Shown here one piece after another: positions 17,843 to 28,580 of a DNA stretch of 38,346 nucleotides. The position numbers were made by a program, and so were the translations under genes. Position 1 is the stretch's first letter; each line of letters begins with the position of its first letter. Below the pieces are notes generated by a model. That model saw only the letters and a program-made list of their open reading frames with translations. It had not been told where the DNA came from and did not search any database. The stretch comes from Cerioporus squamosus (taxonomy: Eukaryota; Basidiomycota; Agaricomycetes; Polyporales; Polyporaceae). The stretch covers positions 1 to 38,346 of the forward strand of contig JABYQS010000270.1 in the NCBI GenBank assembly GCA_022592435.1. Reading direction: 5' to 3'.

Positions 17843-18093
17843 TGGATCGTTGTCGCGTGTACTTCACAGAACAATACAGCGAGCTCTTTCCTGCAGTACG
17901 CAGCGCTATCCGCCGAGGTTTCGTCACCGGAACAAGGCTGCTAGCGAAGCTGGAGAGAGCCGAGGGTGGCCACCCAATAGGGCACTCTGCGGTGCACACC
18001 GAACGGCCGCCCGAAGCTGATTCTTCTCACTTCCTGTGCAAGTTCTCGGGCAGTGCAGGGGCGGTCAGAAGCTGTCAGCCTGTTCTGGGTTAG
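17839..18093 (+). CDS. ORF E2 copy 1, overlapping the end of gene E (84 aa)
   Basis: It starts MMDRCRVYFTEQYSELFPAV, overlaps the gene E stop as ATGATGG, and ends at 18093. The helical-looking N-terminal half and its adjacency suggest it may once have been the continuation of gene E in a shifted frame. In eukaryotes such an overlap is not expected to allow independent translation. Unit 2 has the same arrangement, with a 9-bp deletion that keeps the frame. Confidence 0.3.
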   Translation: MMDRCRVYFTEQYSELFPAVRSAIRRGFVTGTRLLAKLERAEGGHPIGHSAVHTERPPEADSSHFLCKFSGSAGAVRSCQPVLG

Positions 18094-18285
18094 CGAACCT
18101 AGGACAGTATGCGGGATTCTGCCGAACAAACAAGGACAACGCGGGCGACAGCTGCTGTTCCTGCTTTCCCTCGCACTCTCGCACTCTGTCCCATCCCCTC
18201 TCTGCTTACCGACCGGCCCCGACATCTCGCCGCTCAACGTCTCCCCAAGGCTCTGCATCTATGTGAAGAGTACACAAGGTGAGTA

Positions 18286-18649
18286 CTAACCCGGATCGCG
18301 TCGCAGTCCGAGTATGTGCAAGAGCTGGTCGTGTTCGAAGACGTGTCGAGGTTGTTGACGAAGCCGCGGCCCGCCGATGTGGACACGGAGAGACGCGGCA
18401 GCGTGTCCATTTGAGTGCTTGCTTCGAGCCAGCGGCCTGAATTTGCTGCACCGGGGGAGATGCCTGCGGTCTGTGTGCAGCAGAGCCTCGCGGGAGACTT
18501 GCGCGTTCGTGCAGATCGTGGACGATGCACAGCGCGAGCCTATAAGTAGATTGAAAGTTCCAGGCAAAGTTAGTGTTGCCACATAGAGCCTGATGTGCGT
18601 ACTCACCTGTGCGTAATAGTGCTCGTATCATCTCATCGACTCTGCGCAT
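18286..18649 (-). CDS. Putative two-exon gene L, copy 1 (98 aa)
   Basis: Exon 1 is 18649-18607 (MRRVDEMIRALLRT), the intron 18606-18540 (GTGAGT, an ACTAAC branch-like motif, ACTTATAG) and exon 2 18539-18286, ending in TAG. The joint keeps the frame. The product is basic, with several His and Cys (TDRRHLPRCSKF, QQPRHVFEHDQLLHILGL). In unit 2 the stop is lost by one base change and the frame ends later. Family unknown. Open frames on the other strand exist but lack comparable splice signals in register. Confidence 0.35.
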
Positions 18650-19383
18650 AGTACTGCGCTGAAGACCGGCGACTCGGCTCTTCCACTGGCAGGCTGCGGT
18701 TGCATGTCGTCGGCTTCTGCTTGTCTTCTGCGTTCTGCGACATTTGTGCTTACATAAATTCCTCGGAGGCTTCAGCAAACCATGTCTGTTAGTCGCGGTT
18801 CGCAGTACGAGGAGCGTCGCTCGTGGTGGTTTGAGGTGAGTGCTTACCGGCGTCTGAGCTGCCTTCTTTGGGATGATGACACGGGCGCGCCTGTCGTCAC
18901 TCGTGCGACTTACCTCCAGCCTCCAAGCTTCGACTTGTACGCCGAAAGCTCCGGCAACTCGTAGATGGTAGCAGTCAAGACATTGGCGAAGACGACCACC
19001 AGAGGCAGCCAGGGCGAAGACAGGTACGCAGAACAGCTCCAGGAGGCTTGGACTTGTACTCACCTTGGCATTCGCGTAGCAGTTTTTAGTTCCCAGGCTG
19101 AGCAAGGTCCAAACATCGAGCGATGTCCGAAACTTGAGCCCGGCAGGAAGAGTCGTCGGTACGTACTTGGCTCAGTAGTAGACTGGCCGGACTGGCACTC
19201 AGCTTGTGTTGATCAGATCGCGAACCGCAAGCAACGGCGGATGGCAACACCTCCAGGAAGAGACGGCGGTGCGGAGAGGCACAGGTACACATGCGGCACG
19301 CATGACGTCGAGCAGCCCGAGCGCCAGACTGACCTTCGCCTTCAGTCGCGGCTGTTTAGACGGTCCCCAGACATATGGCCACC
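18650..19383. other. Splice-signal-rich stretch with no settled gene
   Basis: Plus-strand signals include a possible start at 18782 (MSVSRGSQYEERRSWWFE) followed by donor GTGAGT at 18835, donor GTACGC at 19024 with acceptor GTAGCAG, and donor GTACGT at 19160. These can be joined into a small multi-exon frame, but the alternatives are equally open and substitutions between units 1 and 2 look neutral. I therefore leave it unassigned. Confidence 0.3.
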
Positions 19384-19894
19384 ATGCAACAAACTGCGAG
19401 CGACCTCGGGACAAGTTCGAGACGGTGCGTAGAGCGTTTGTCATCGTGGCACGGCGCGTGCGACTGACCTGCGTACTCGATATGGCCAGGTTCTTTGATG
19501 ATTCGGGGGCCCCGCGGCGGAGCAGAAGCAAGGCCAAGAGTTGCAGACAGGTATGTCTCGGAGGCGGCGGTGACGCAGAAGAACATCCTTCTCACTGACC
19601 TGATAGCCTGTCCAGGACTCCGTCGTCTTCCCGCTGCAACCCAGCCGACTGCTTCTCTGGCGGTGCGAGCTATGGGGAGCCTCTACTCAAGAGGCGGGCA
19701 GGTGGTGGTCGGGAGGACGCGTTCGGGAGAGATCGCGAAGCTTTATAGTCGGCACGGCGGTCTCAAGACTCGACATGGGCGCAGGGGAGGACATCATGAC
19801 GTCAGGCGTCGTCGCGCTATTCGGCAGCGCGAGGCAGACTGTGCGGCTGCGCCCAACTGCAAGAGCTGTGCAGGAGCGAAGGACGCGGTCATGA
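19384..19894 (+). CDS. Putative three-exon gene F, copy 1 (126 aa)
   Basis: The start ATG has a strong context (GGCCACCATGC). Exon 1 is 19384-19424, the intron 19425-19489 (GTGCGT to GGCCAG), exon 2 19490-19550, the intron 19551-19615 (GTATGT, branch ACTGAC, TCCAG), and exon 3 runs from 19616 to TGA 19892-19894. Joined, it reads MQQTASD, then RFFDDSGAPRRSRSKAK, then DSVVFPLQPSRLLLWRCELW. Compared with unit 2 this copy lacks four bases near 19845, which changes the C-terminus to an Arg-rich end. Family not recognised. Several substitutions between the copies change residues, so purifying selection is not evident. Confidence 0.4.
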
Positions 19895-19983
19895 ACGTGA
19901 GTATTCCGGCCGATCTTTCTCTCCTACTCACGCTGACCGAGGTGCCGTGTGCCCAGTCTTGAACACATCTCTCTCGCCGCTGA

Positions 19984-20818
19984 CTATGTCCGACTCGACG
20001 CAACCTCCCGACTCCGACGCGATCGCACGCCGGCAGCCTCCGCAGTCTCATCTTGCTTCAAGGTGTTGCAACGGACAGCCGACTGACGGAGGAGACTTGG
20101 GATGACATTCCGGAGGAGGTGGCGAGGAGACGAGTGAAGTTGATAGGGCGCTGAAGGTACGCTGAATCTTTTTCTTTTGTAGTCGCGACTCATGAGTCCG
20201 TCACTCCGCAGGTGAGGAGAGCGAGAAGATCCGGGAGAACGGCGAGAAGATCAAGAAGTTGAAGAACGTGAGTCGTCGGGGCTGCGCAATAAGCGAGTCT
20301 GGATCTCGCGTACTCATCCGGCGCAGTTCGGAGTGTCCGGGCTGCATCTCGGATGTGATGGGCGGCAGGTAGCCTCGTGGTGAGCGACTGCTGCGCGGGC
20401 GGCGAAAGGTCGGGCAGGAAGCGCAGAACGTGGTTTTGCGCTGCTTCCCTCGTGGCCCGCGAGTCGGTAAGTAAACCTTCGTACCTCCCCATCTTCCTGC
20501 AAGAGCTAACAATGAGATCTAGGGAGGCGTTCTCAGACACGGAGCGGTGGGCAGTCCGCCGCTGCACTTCAAGTGGATGCCTTCCCGGATTCATGTTCAC
20601 AGGTGAGTACTCAGCTCGTTGCTGGAGCGTACATAGCCAGCTTACCGAGCTTGCGTTGCAGTTGTTACAGTGCCTGCTTGCGGGCATTCCAGCCAACGAG
20701 CGAAGGGAACGGCAGGCCGGGCAGTCTCGCCGCCGCTTCTCGTCGGGTGGGTGAGTAGTCTCGAGCTCTCTTCCGCTCGAAGTCACCGTCTTCCTTTCGC
20801 AGTCCCTGGCACAATTGA
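19984..20818 (+). pseudogene. Gene G copy 1: multi-exon, frameshifted
   Basis: The same exon series as the unit 2 copy (34143-34973) is present with the same introns. Here four extra bases (CCGTCACTCCGCAG against CCGTCCGCAG near 20202) shift the second exon into a TGA. The exon before it (TEETWDDIPEEVARRR) and those after (QNVVLRCFPRGPRV, LLQCLLAGIPANERRERQ) are still recognisable. Confidence 0.4.
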
Positions 20819-21333
20819 TCCATAGAGCGGCGCGCACGCTGTCCGCGTCACCGGCGACAGCTCGAAGGCTGCGCACTGGCACCTGGATGGAGCGTCGGCG
20901 CGATTAGAGCCGGCGAACGAAGCGAGGTGAGTGCTCTTCATCGAAGTTGTTGTCCGCCGGCCGATGTTGTGCACCGCGCGCGCAAGCGGCAGGTTTACGG
21001 CACTGTCAAGCTACAGTCCGAGGGCGAGTCAGCTGGGGCGAGAGGCAAGAGCGCGGCAAAGGAGGATCTGGGTGAGTGTTCAGTCGGTTCACGAGCAGTC
21101 CGAGCGAACACTGACATGAATGTCCTGGGCAGAAACCTCAGCGGACGTCTTGCGCGCGAGAGCGGAGGACGAGGGCGCGGAGATGTCGGGGGCGGGAGAA
21201 GGGGGCGGAGGTCGGATAGTGTACTGTAGTTTGTGTCGTAGCGCAGAGAAATTGAAGCGAGTGCCCAGATTGGCGAGTCCAACGAGAGATACGAGGCGGA
21301 AGAAATATATTCTGAGCTATGTACATGCCACCC
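20819..21333 (+). other. Possible further exons downstream of gene G, copy 1
   Basis: Good donors (GTGAGT at about 20927 and 21071) and acceptors (GGCAG near 20994, GGGCAG near 21131) separate open segments such as SSKAAHWHLDGASARLEPAN and KEDL joined to ETSADVLRARAEDEGAEM. They could be 3' exons of gene G by alternative joining, or a separate gene. I could not find one phase that links them all. The segment ends at the minisatellite. Confidence 0.3.
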
Positions 21334-21356
21334 CTCTCCTCCTCCCGCACCCGCAC

Positions 21357-21538
21357 CCGTACTCCCTCCACCTCCCCCCGCACCCTACTCCTCACCCCCG
21401 TACTCCCTCCACCCCCCGTACTCCCTCACCCCCGTACTCCCTCCACCCCCCGTACTCCCTCCACCCCCCGTACTCCCTCCACCCCGTACTCCCTCCACCC
21501 GTACTCCCTCCACCCCCGTACTCCCTCCACCCCCCGTA
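21357..21538. repeat. G-rich minisatellite, about 17-18 bp period (copy at end of unit 1)
   Basis: Tandem copies of GTACTCCCTCCACCCCCC-type units with length variation. The minus strand is a chain of G4-G6 runs separated by short spacers, so it can form G-quadruplexes. Read on the minus strand it encodes Gly/Ser/Thr repeats (STGGGGSTGG) fused to the truncated BTB gene A. The array differs in length from the one at 35512-35654. Confidence 0.85.
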
Positions 21539-22757
21539 GATGCGCATATCAAAATGTCTTCTGCTGCAACAGGCATAGTCCTGCCCCTGCCGCCCGCCGA
21601 CGGATCACCGGAGCACACACCGCCGGCGGACATCTCGAGCGTCCCGTCCTCGCGCGTGAAGCCCTTGCTGATGTCCGACCCGAGCATGCAGCAGCACATC
21701 AGCGCGACCGGGAGGAGGCCGTCTGCTCCGGCGAGGCGCGCGAGGTTCACGACGCCGATGCGGTGGATGGACTGGAACGTGGGCGGGTCGAGCGAGGTCA
21801 CTTTGAACCACTCATCAAAGTTGTCGACGTAGTACCTCTTGAGGTAGTCCACGCTCCGCTGCACGAGCTTGTCGCACTGGTACTTGTGCCCCAGACGGAT
21901 GTACGCGGAGATCTCGTGGAAGGTGGGTTCATACCTGGACGTTGTTGTCAGTATCTGTCTTCTGTCGGGCCCGAAAGCATACCTCAAGCTGCCGTCTACG
22001 AAGGCTCGCAGGAAGTGCCGCATGTCCTCTGGGGAGTCCGAGACCTGCACAGTGGCGCAAGATCCACCCGCTGACGGAGATGGCTGAGGCAAGGACAGCA
22101 TGTCCTTGAAGAACCCTGATTGCTTCATGAGCGGGCCTTTGTATATCCGGAATTCGACGCCCCCGGCGACAATTGAGAGGTTTCCGTCCTCGAACCAGAG
22201 CTCCTCGTCGTGCTGTGGCGACCAGTCTTCGACAGGCGCCGTGTCGACAGGCGCGGGACTTGGGTTCCACGACTCTCCCATGTCCACCAGCTTCTCACCA
22301 CCGGTCGGCGTAGGCGGTTCTGCAGGGTCTATGACCACTGTCGGGGACGTCGACGACTGTGCGTCGTTTTGTGGTGCATCGTCCTCGTCAGCGGGAACGT
22401 CGATGGCCACTGGATGGAGGACAGGTGTCGGTGCTCGAGGAGTGCTCAGAGGAGATGGCGCATCCTCTTGTAAGCATTGAAGGTCGCCCGCTACGGCCGG
22501 AACGAGCTCCGCCGCGACAATCTACTGGAGATCCCGGAGGACTGGGACTTGGGCTCAAGTCCTCCGTCTGGACGGCGACAGCGATACTCTCCGGGCGATC
22601 TTGGACGGGCTCGGTATCCAAGGGAGGGATGTCTCCCAAGAGCCGCAATGCCGCAAAGGGCGAGTAGGACTGCTATCGAGGGCGTCAGTGCGGTGAAAGC
22701 GCTGCACAAAGACACGAGAGTGGCACATACGATGTACGACGACAGCACACGCCACAT
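21385..22757 (-). pseudogene. BTB/POZ gene A, copy 2 (one-base insertion; C-terminus replaced by minisatellite)
   Basis: Exon 1 is 22757-22731, exon 2 22672-21983 and exon 3 from 21934, with the same two introns as copy 1. An extra A near 22523 breaks the N-terminal disordered region, while the BTB core itself is open (HDEELWFEDGN through LARLAGADGLLPVAL). After AAEDILICAS the family's C-terminal part is missing. The frame continues into the G-rich minisatellite as Gly/Ser repeats and stops at 21385. Gene B shows that about 110 residues of the family's C-terminus are lost. Confidence 0.8.
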
Positions 22758-23207
22758 GCTGTTAGGCGAATGTCGTTGCGAAGTACGTTAGCTTGCGACC
22801 CTGCGCCCGTGGAGGAGATGGGATTCGCAGCTTAAGATAGAGTTGCGCAGATGACGCGGACCTCGCAGGATGTAGTCGTTTGTTCGCACCGCCTCAAGAA
22901 GTCCAGCCTGAGGCTGCGCGGCAGCCACATGTCCGGCACGAGGCCTCCACCGAAGTTCCCAAACTCGGTATCTTGACATTAACGCAGGGATGCGCAGACA
23001 TTTACGAGACGCTTCATCCAGCAGCGTCAGGGTCCGTGTCAACGCGATGGGTATTCAATATAATACATTGTTGTCCCCTGATGCCGGCAGACAGTATCGT
23101 ACAAACAAACCACTGTGAATTTGACGGGCTCAGTCTGTCCTCTTGACGTTGACCTGGGAATCCACATGTCAGCGTGAGAGATGGACAGCAAAGGGACAAC
23201 CTACCGC
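22758..23207. other. Spacer between BTB genes A and B, copy 2
   Basis: It has the same content as 923-1372, with a few substitutions, several of which are shared with unit 3 rather than unit 1. No coding sequence is seen. Confidence 0.5.
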
Positions 23208-24267
23208 TCAAGTTTCCTTCTTGGGGGTTGTACCCCATCCCTCGACAGTGAGGTTCAACATCGCAGGGATGTTCAGCCACACCTCCTTCTGCAAGCACTT
23301 CGGACGCTCGCCCTCGAGCATCTTGTAGCAGCGATTGCACAGCTCGCGCTCCTCGTCCCGACTGTCCACGTACACCATCCACGACGCGTACCAGTCCACG
23401 CAGGAGATGACATCGTCCTTCGCGTTGCCGAGCTCGTTCAGCATGCGCTGGAGAACGCGCCCGCAGCACGCAGTGTGCTTGCAGTTCGGGGAGACGACTG
23501 TGCGGAACATCTGGTGCGCGATGCGGGCGCTCGCCTGGGCCATCTTGGTTCGCCCGACGAAGCACCGCCCGAGGTCCTCCCCAGACAGCGTCTCGCGGGT
23601 CCCGTCCTCGCGCGCGAAGCCCTCGACAATCTCCGCGCCAAGCGTGCAGCAGTCCATGAGTGCCGTCGGGAGCATGCGCAGGTCTCCTGTCAGGCGCGCG
23701 AGGTTCACGACGCCGATGGAGTGGATGGTCTTGAAGGAGGGCGGACGGACGAGGTTGGAAGGATACCAGACATCGAAGTCGTCCGTGTAGTACTTGCGAA
23801 GGAAGTCCATGTTGCGTTGGACGAGGTGGTCGACCTCGTACTTATGTCCTAAGCGGACGCACGCAGAGATCTCGTCGAATGTTGGTTCGTGTGGTCCGGT
23901 TCTGAGGGAATCGTGAGCACATACACAAGATGTAACCAGCCGGCCAAACTAACCGTAGTGTCCGTCCAGAGACGAATACGCGGAGGAAATGGCGCAGGTC
24001 CTCCGGGGAGTCTAGCAGGTGCACAGTAGCACCGGATGCGTCCCCCGTCCGCTCCCAGTCGTGCGCCTCGTCGGGTTGCGGGAGGGACAGCATGTCCTTG
24101 AATATCGGTGAGTGCGCGACCAGGGGTCCCTGGTAGATGCGGAACTCGACATCGCGAGCGACCAGGACGAGGTTCCCGTCCGGGAACCACAGCTCTTCGT
24201 CTCTGTGCACGAGACATGCGTCTGTTTCGAGTGGAAGAGACGGAGATGCTGGGCGACTGTGCTTCAT
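23208..24267 (-). CDS. BTB/POZ domain protein, gene B copy 2 (intact, 335 aa)
   Basis: Exons are 24267-23954 and 23901-23208, with a 52-nt intron whose 3' half differs from copy 1 (GTGCTCACGATTCCCTCAG) but keeps donor and acceptor. A leader intron lies at 24324-24269. The protein equals copy 1 except for about seven residues, for example L/F in MDFLRKYY, VD/AE in TLGAEIVEGF, R/C in ERPKCLQ and Q/L in EVWLNIP. The BTB core and the Cys-rich C-terminal third are complete. A working function for the family is not known. Confidence 0.88.
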
Positions 24268-24324
24268 GCTGAACGTAATCAATGTTAGAGCCAGAGGCGC
24301 ATCGCTGTTGGACGTTCTACTCAC

Positions 24325-24830
24325 GCTGGTGACCGGGGAGTCTCTGGTTGTTCGTCTTCGCGGGGGAAAGGACGGCCCTACCGGTTGTTGTTGTTGTCGA
24401 AGTCCTGATTGGTTTGGGGCATCCTGGGAGACCTGCTGGGGTTATGTCACACAGGGGTTGTGGCATGGAAGGGTCACATGTGGGCCTCCCGTGCGGTGAC
24501 TGCGCGGACCTGGGATGTCGTCGCTGCAGGAGAGTCGCGATCGCAAAGTCTGCACGACGATCGCTGACGTCACGCGTGTGCGCGGCGGTGCAGAGGCGCG
24601 CGGGAGAGCAGCTGCTCCGAGTCTCTCTCTCACTCTCTCTCTCGCGTGCACTCCGTCTCCCTGCCTCTGCGCCTGTCCGCCTGTCCTCCCGTCCTCCCCT
24701 GCCCGCCGTCCTCTCCTGCCCTACCGTCCTCCGCTGCTCGCCCTCTCGACTCAACGATCCGTGCGCTGGTGGAGAGGGAGCTTGGTGGAGGCAGGGAAGG
24801 CCGGCTGTAGTACGCTTTCGCGATGTAGCA
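24325..24830. promoter_or_regulatory. CT-rich promoter-like region upstream of BTB gene B, copy 2
   Basis: It repeats the layout at 2490-2990, with TGACGTCA at 24565-24572 and a plus-strand pyrimidine tract at about 24613-24752. A 5-bp deletion relative to unit 1 falls just before the tract. Confidence 0.4.
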
Positions 24831-25455
24831 CAGCAATGCGATCTCTCTGAACATTCCACGCACCTTGTCCGTTTCCTCCGCGTGTCTCCGCACCGCAACA
24901 CCATCCCAAATACCCATGGTACGTTCATACGAACCATTCACAGCTCTCGTCCGAGACCTAGGCTCGCGTGGTGGCAGCAGCGCGCTCCAGTTGCTCGGTC
25001 ATGACGCCTGCGGCTCTCGCCGCTGCACGACATCACAAGGTCAGTCTCCACGTAGCTAGAGTATCTCGGCGATGCTGACTCGATCCCTCTAGCCGTCAGC
25101 TAGAAGCTTATTACGCCATGCGACGGCCGAGAGATCCTGGCGACTGCACAGTGCACGCACGTCGCAATCTCTAACCAAGAACCCGGTTGGCGCACCCGAT
25201 CCCGCCCTCCATCTGCCTCGCGACTACGTCGCAACGCTTGCAAATGTCTCTGCTAAACGTTAGCCGGTCAATCGTCGACGCTCCGACCGCCGCCTCGCAG
25301 GCAATGACAAAAACTCTGCCGACTGCCCGACAGACTCCCCCGTACCGGCCGTGCATCGTCGCGCGTGCATGCGCTTTTGGACGCAGTCGATAGCGACGTG
25401 CTCCACGAACTTGGGAAGGTGCGTTTCGCGCGGATCGGACGACTCTACGTCCGTC
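24831..25455. other. No confident gene, copy 2 of 2991-3620
   Basis: This is near-identical to unit 1, with the same isolated donor and acceptor motifs. No frame stays open across them. Confidence 0.4.
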
Positions 25456-27143
25456 TACGCCCGGATCATTGCACACTCACGCCCCTTATTGCAACTCACT
25501 CGCCCTCTAGAGCTCCAGCCGTGTCCGAACACAGCGTCCGGACACGCCTGCACCTCCTTGGGTCTACACGCACCAGTTTCGCGCCGATTGGACGAGGGTG
25601 AAAATCGTGTCCAAAACGCGATTTCATTGCTCCTCGGGAGACCCGACCGAGCACCTCGCCCTCCCGCCGCCTCCCCGCCACGGTGACCCTCACAACCGAC
25701 TCCGGCACCAGCGGCTGACTCACGCGAGTGCCGTAAGACGTCACGAACACGCCGGAACGACGCCGTTCGCTGTGCCCGACTTCGCGGTCGCCGCACCACA
25801 AAGTGTGGCATATCTCCCGCAAATCACCCGCGAACGCGATGAAACTGAGCGTCCTCGGACGCACTACACCCCAGCAGTCCACACACCCATCCGTCAGCCG
25901 CCACGACGAGGTCTGGAAATCGGTCATCAGACCCGACTTCATTGCACGGTTGCACCTCCCGCCGCCAACCACGTCCGCCCGCTCTCTCGGGCGCGCTGCT
26001 CATCCGGCCGACGCGCAGCAAGCAGCGCCGTACTATGCCGATCTTAGAGCATGCATGCAGCCCTTTCCCGTGCAGCCCGGACGCGTTCAAGGCTCGGCAC
26101 TCCTCGTCCATGCCCGGGCGGCGCCCCAACACAAGACCGGCCAGATCTCGGCCGCCTCTGCACGTATCGGGCTCAAACCACGTCGCCCGAGACGCACCGA
26201 ACATCCCACATTGGCTCCATGACTCTGCGCGCCGCCCCGCTGAGGTCTCAAAATCGGTCCGAAGACACGATTTCCATGGCATCTTCGCCCGCAGGACAAC
26301 TGTCCTCCGGCTCTCTCGCCCGTGCAGCGCGTCCGGCCGGTGCGCGACGGCTTGTACCTCGTCATGGCGGACCTCAAGAGCCTGGCCGACGCGGTTACGC
26401 GTCACGGAGACGCGTATGAACATCGGGGAGTCGTCTGCCTCCTGCCCGGCTGGCCGCCTGCACGCCGACACTGAACCGGCCGTATCTCGACCATCCCGGG
26501 GCCGATCGACATCAACTCAGGTGCGATTGGACGCACTGAACAGTCCGCATCGACTGCACAATACCGTGCGCCGCCCTCCGCACGTCTCAAAATCGCTCTC
26601 GAGGGCCGATTTCATTGCGCTCGTCCCCAGGCCCGACTTCCACCCGGCCTCTCGGCCGCGCACCACGCCCGACCGCGTGGCAACGCAATGCGCCGTGGAA
26701 CTGCGAGCTGCACGCTGCTGCTCAATCTGGTTTCGCGTCGTCTACTCGTGTTCGACAATCTGACCTCGTCAGTGCCCGGGCATACCCGACGCTCGTCCGG
26801 CCGTATCTCGACGACCCCGCGGCCGCCCGACGCCAACGCGAGTCCGCTGGGATGGCGCATCGACGGCTCGCATCCACGCGCCGCTCCTGGCACGTCCTCA
26901 AGTCGCTCTCGAGGAGCGAGTCCGTGGCTCTCTCGCCCCGGCCGGCTTCCTCCTCCAAGCCTGCACCGGCCCTGCACGCTCTTGGACGAGCCGCAGACAC
27001 TCAACGCGTCCCCACGGCTATAGAGGCCCTGTTCGACACCCGGACGCGTGATAGAAACTCGTTCGCGCGACGGTCCACCCCGAGAGGGCAGTCAGTCTCG
27101 CGGACTCGGACTCGCGATCTGAGCCCGGTACGTCGATGAAGCG
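25456..27143. repeat. Degenerate tandem repeat array, period about 310-340 bp, copy 2
   Basis: The same five-copy array as 3621-5300, with very few changes. One is an 8-bp duplication (GGTTGCAC) near 25947 that alters the spacing of two core motifs. An expanded or contracted number of repeats between the units is not seen. Confidence 0.75.
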
Positions 27144-27494
27144 GTCTGCCGCCTACGCAGACGTCGGAGCTGCCGCAGGACAAGGACGGCGCAGGCTCCC
27201 GGGCCGCCTGCGTTGCTCCTTGCTTACTCGCCGGACAGTCGGCGTTGGGTAGTCGCCTCGGGGACGACATCGCGCCGACTCCGGAGTGCGCGTCGCCGCG
27301 GCTCAAGACCGCACTTCCCGGCCGCGGCATAACACAAGCGGGTCAGGAAACGTGCAAAGTGAGCCGTGAATGCTCACGCGCATGTCTGTCGTGCTGATCA
27401 CTTTACACAGGCACCCTGTCTGGACCTCTGAGTCCAAAGCCGGGCCGGGCACTGAACGCAAGACTGCGGTAACGATAGGACACCGGCGTGCCTC
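27144..27494. other. No confident gene, copy 2 of 5301-5651
   Basis: The same intron-like segment (GTGAGC to CACAG) recurs at about 27359-27410. No gene could be built around it. Confidence 0.35.
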
Positions 27495-28580
27495 TCAAGG
27501 CTCACAAGAACGCCAGCAAGGCGTGTGCAAATGTCTCGAAGCTCGGGGCCTCTGGACGGCACTCGGCGCACTGCCCATGGCCATAGGAAGGCGGACATGC
27601 AGCGGCGCAGGCTGCGGGAGACTTGGAGAGCTCGGGAGCGCATCGCAGACGCGAGCGCGAGCACGACGCAGTCTCGGGTGCCACGGCCGAGGACGTCGTG
27701 CTCGCGCGTCGCGGCCGGGAGGCGTTGGGCCTGCGCTGTGCAGTGCGCGCCCGTGTGTAGTAGACAGCCCGTGTAGCGTAGTCTTTCGAATACATCTCAT
27801 GTGCCCCGGGACGAACGGCTGCATGCAAGCGTTACGAAGGAGGAGGCTGCATGGGAGCCGGTATGGAGCGTGCGGCTCTGTGTGTAGGATGCGACGGCCG
27901 ACGGGGAGGCCGGAAGACGTCTCTTGGCCGCCAGGAACGCGTCCGAAGCTTGACAGCACGGACAGTGTCCTAGCGGCCTGTGGGAGCATGTGCATCCGCG
28001 AGACGCAGTTAGATTCCGTACAAGACTCCAATGAGTACGAGAGCACTTACGTTTGCCGGCAGAGTGTCGGATTCATGCATGCTTCTCATCTGCGCGAAGG
28101 GATGCGTTGAGTAGCTTCGCGTTCTGAACGCGTAGCAGTACTTACTCGAAGTCGAGCGAGTCCGCAAGCTGTGCGAGCTCCGAGTCTCTACGGCAGTGAT
28201 CTGCGCAACAAGCATAGTGAGAGTACTATGCTGCTTGGGATATGCCAGTGGAGAGAACGTACCTCCGGGTTCGGCTCTGCGTGCACTGTCCGCGGCTTCA
28301 TCTGGAGGGCCGAAGAGGTCACTAAGCAAGTCTGATGGTTGCACGGAGGAGGACTGACTCGGAGCTCGATCGTACGTGTGCTTCCTGAGCGACGGAGCGA
28401 GTTGCGAAGGCTATAAAAGAGTGCGTCAGCGGAGGATGATGGATCGCGAAGGCATGGGCACCGGCCGCGTCATGCGAGCTTCCCTCCCGAGTGTCCTAAA
28501 TTTCAGGTATGTGTTAGCATAGGACTCGTCATTTGCCAGGGCTTGAGACTCACCATGGATACGTCGAGGAGCTCTTCCAT
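27495..28580 (-). CDS. Putative multi-exon gene D, copy 2
   Basis: All splice signals and exon joints of the unit 1 model are conserved (offset 21831). The difference lies in the last exon, where a short sequence is replaced with a net loss of 12 bp. The frame is kept, so LLLRNACMQPFVPGHM stands where unit 1 has a longer stretch. The 5' end is unresolved as in copy 1. Confidence 0.4.

Larger units (their letters stand above)
1..21833. repeat. Tandem array unit 1 (about 14.17 kb plus inserted retrotransposon)
   Basis: This is the first of three head-to-tail copies of one segment. Base 8 matches 21841 and 35955, and the match continues along the whole unit. Removing the 7662-bp retrotransposon and its 5-bp target duplication from the 21833-bp offset leaves 14166 bp, against 14114 bp for the unit 2 to unit 3 offset. 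The rest is small indels, for example an 8-bp duplication near 25947 that is present only in unit 2. The unit boundary is arbitrary because the left end of the array lies outside the window. The first few bases of the window already lack two bases present in the other units. Confidence 0.95.

Noticed and set aside
18206..19105. A 299-codon minus-strand frame
   Set aside because: It runs through a clear minus-strand intron (18606-18540) that joins a different frame (gene L), and has no recognisable domain.
21357..21538. CRISPR-like array
   Set aside because: The repeats are adjacent with no unique spacers and the context is eukaryotic. It is a minisatellite.
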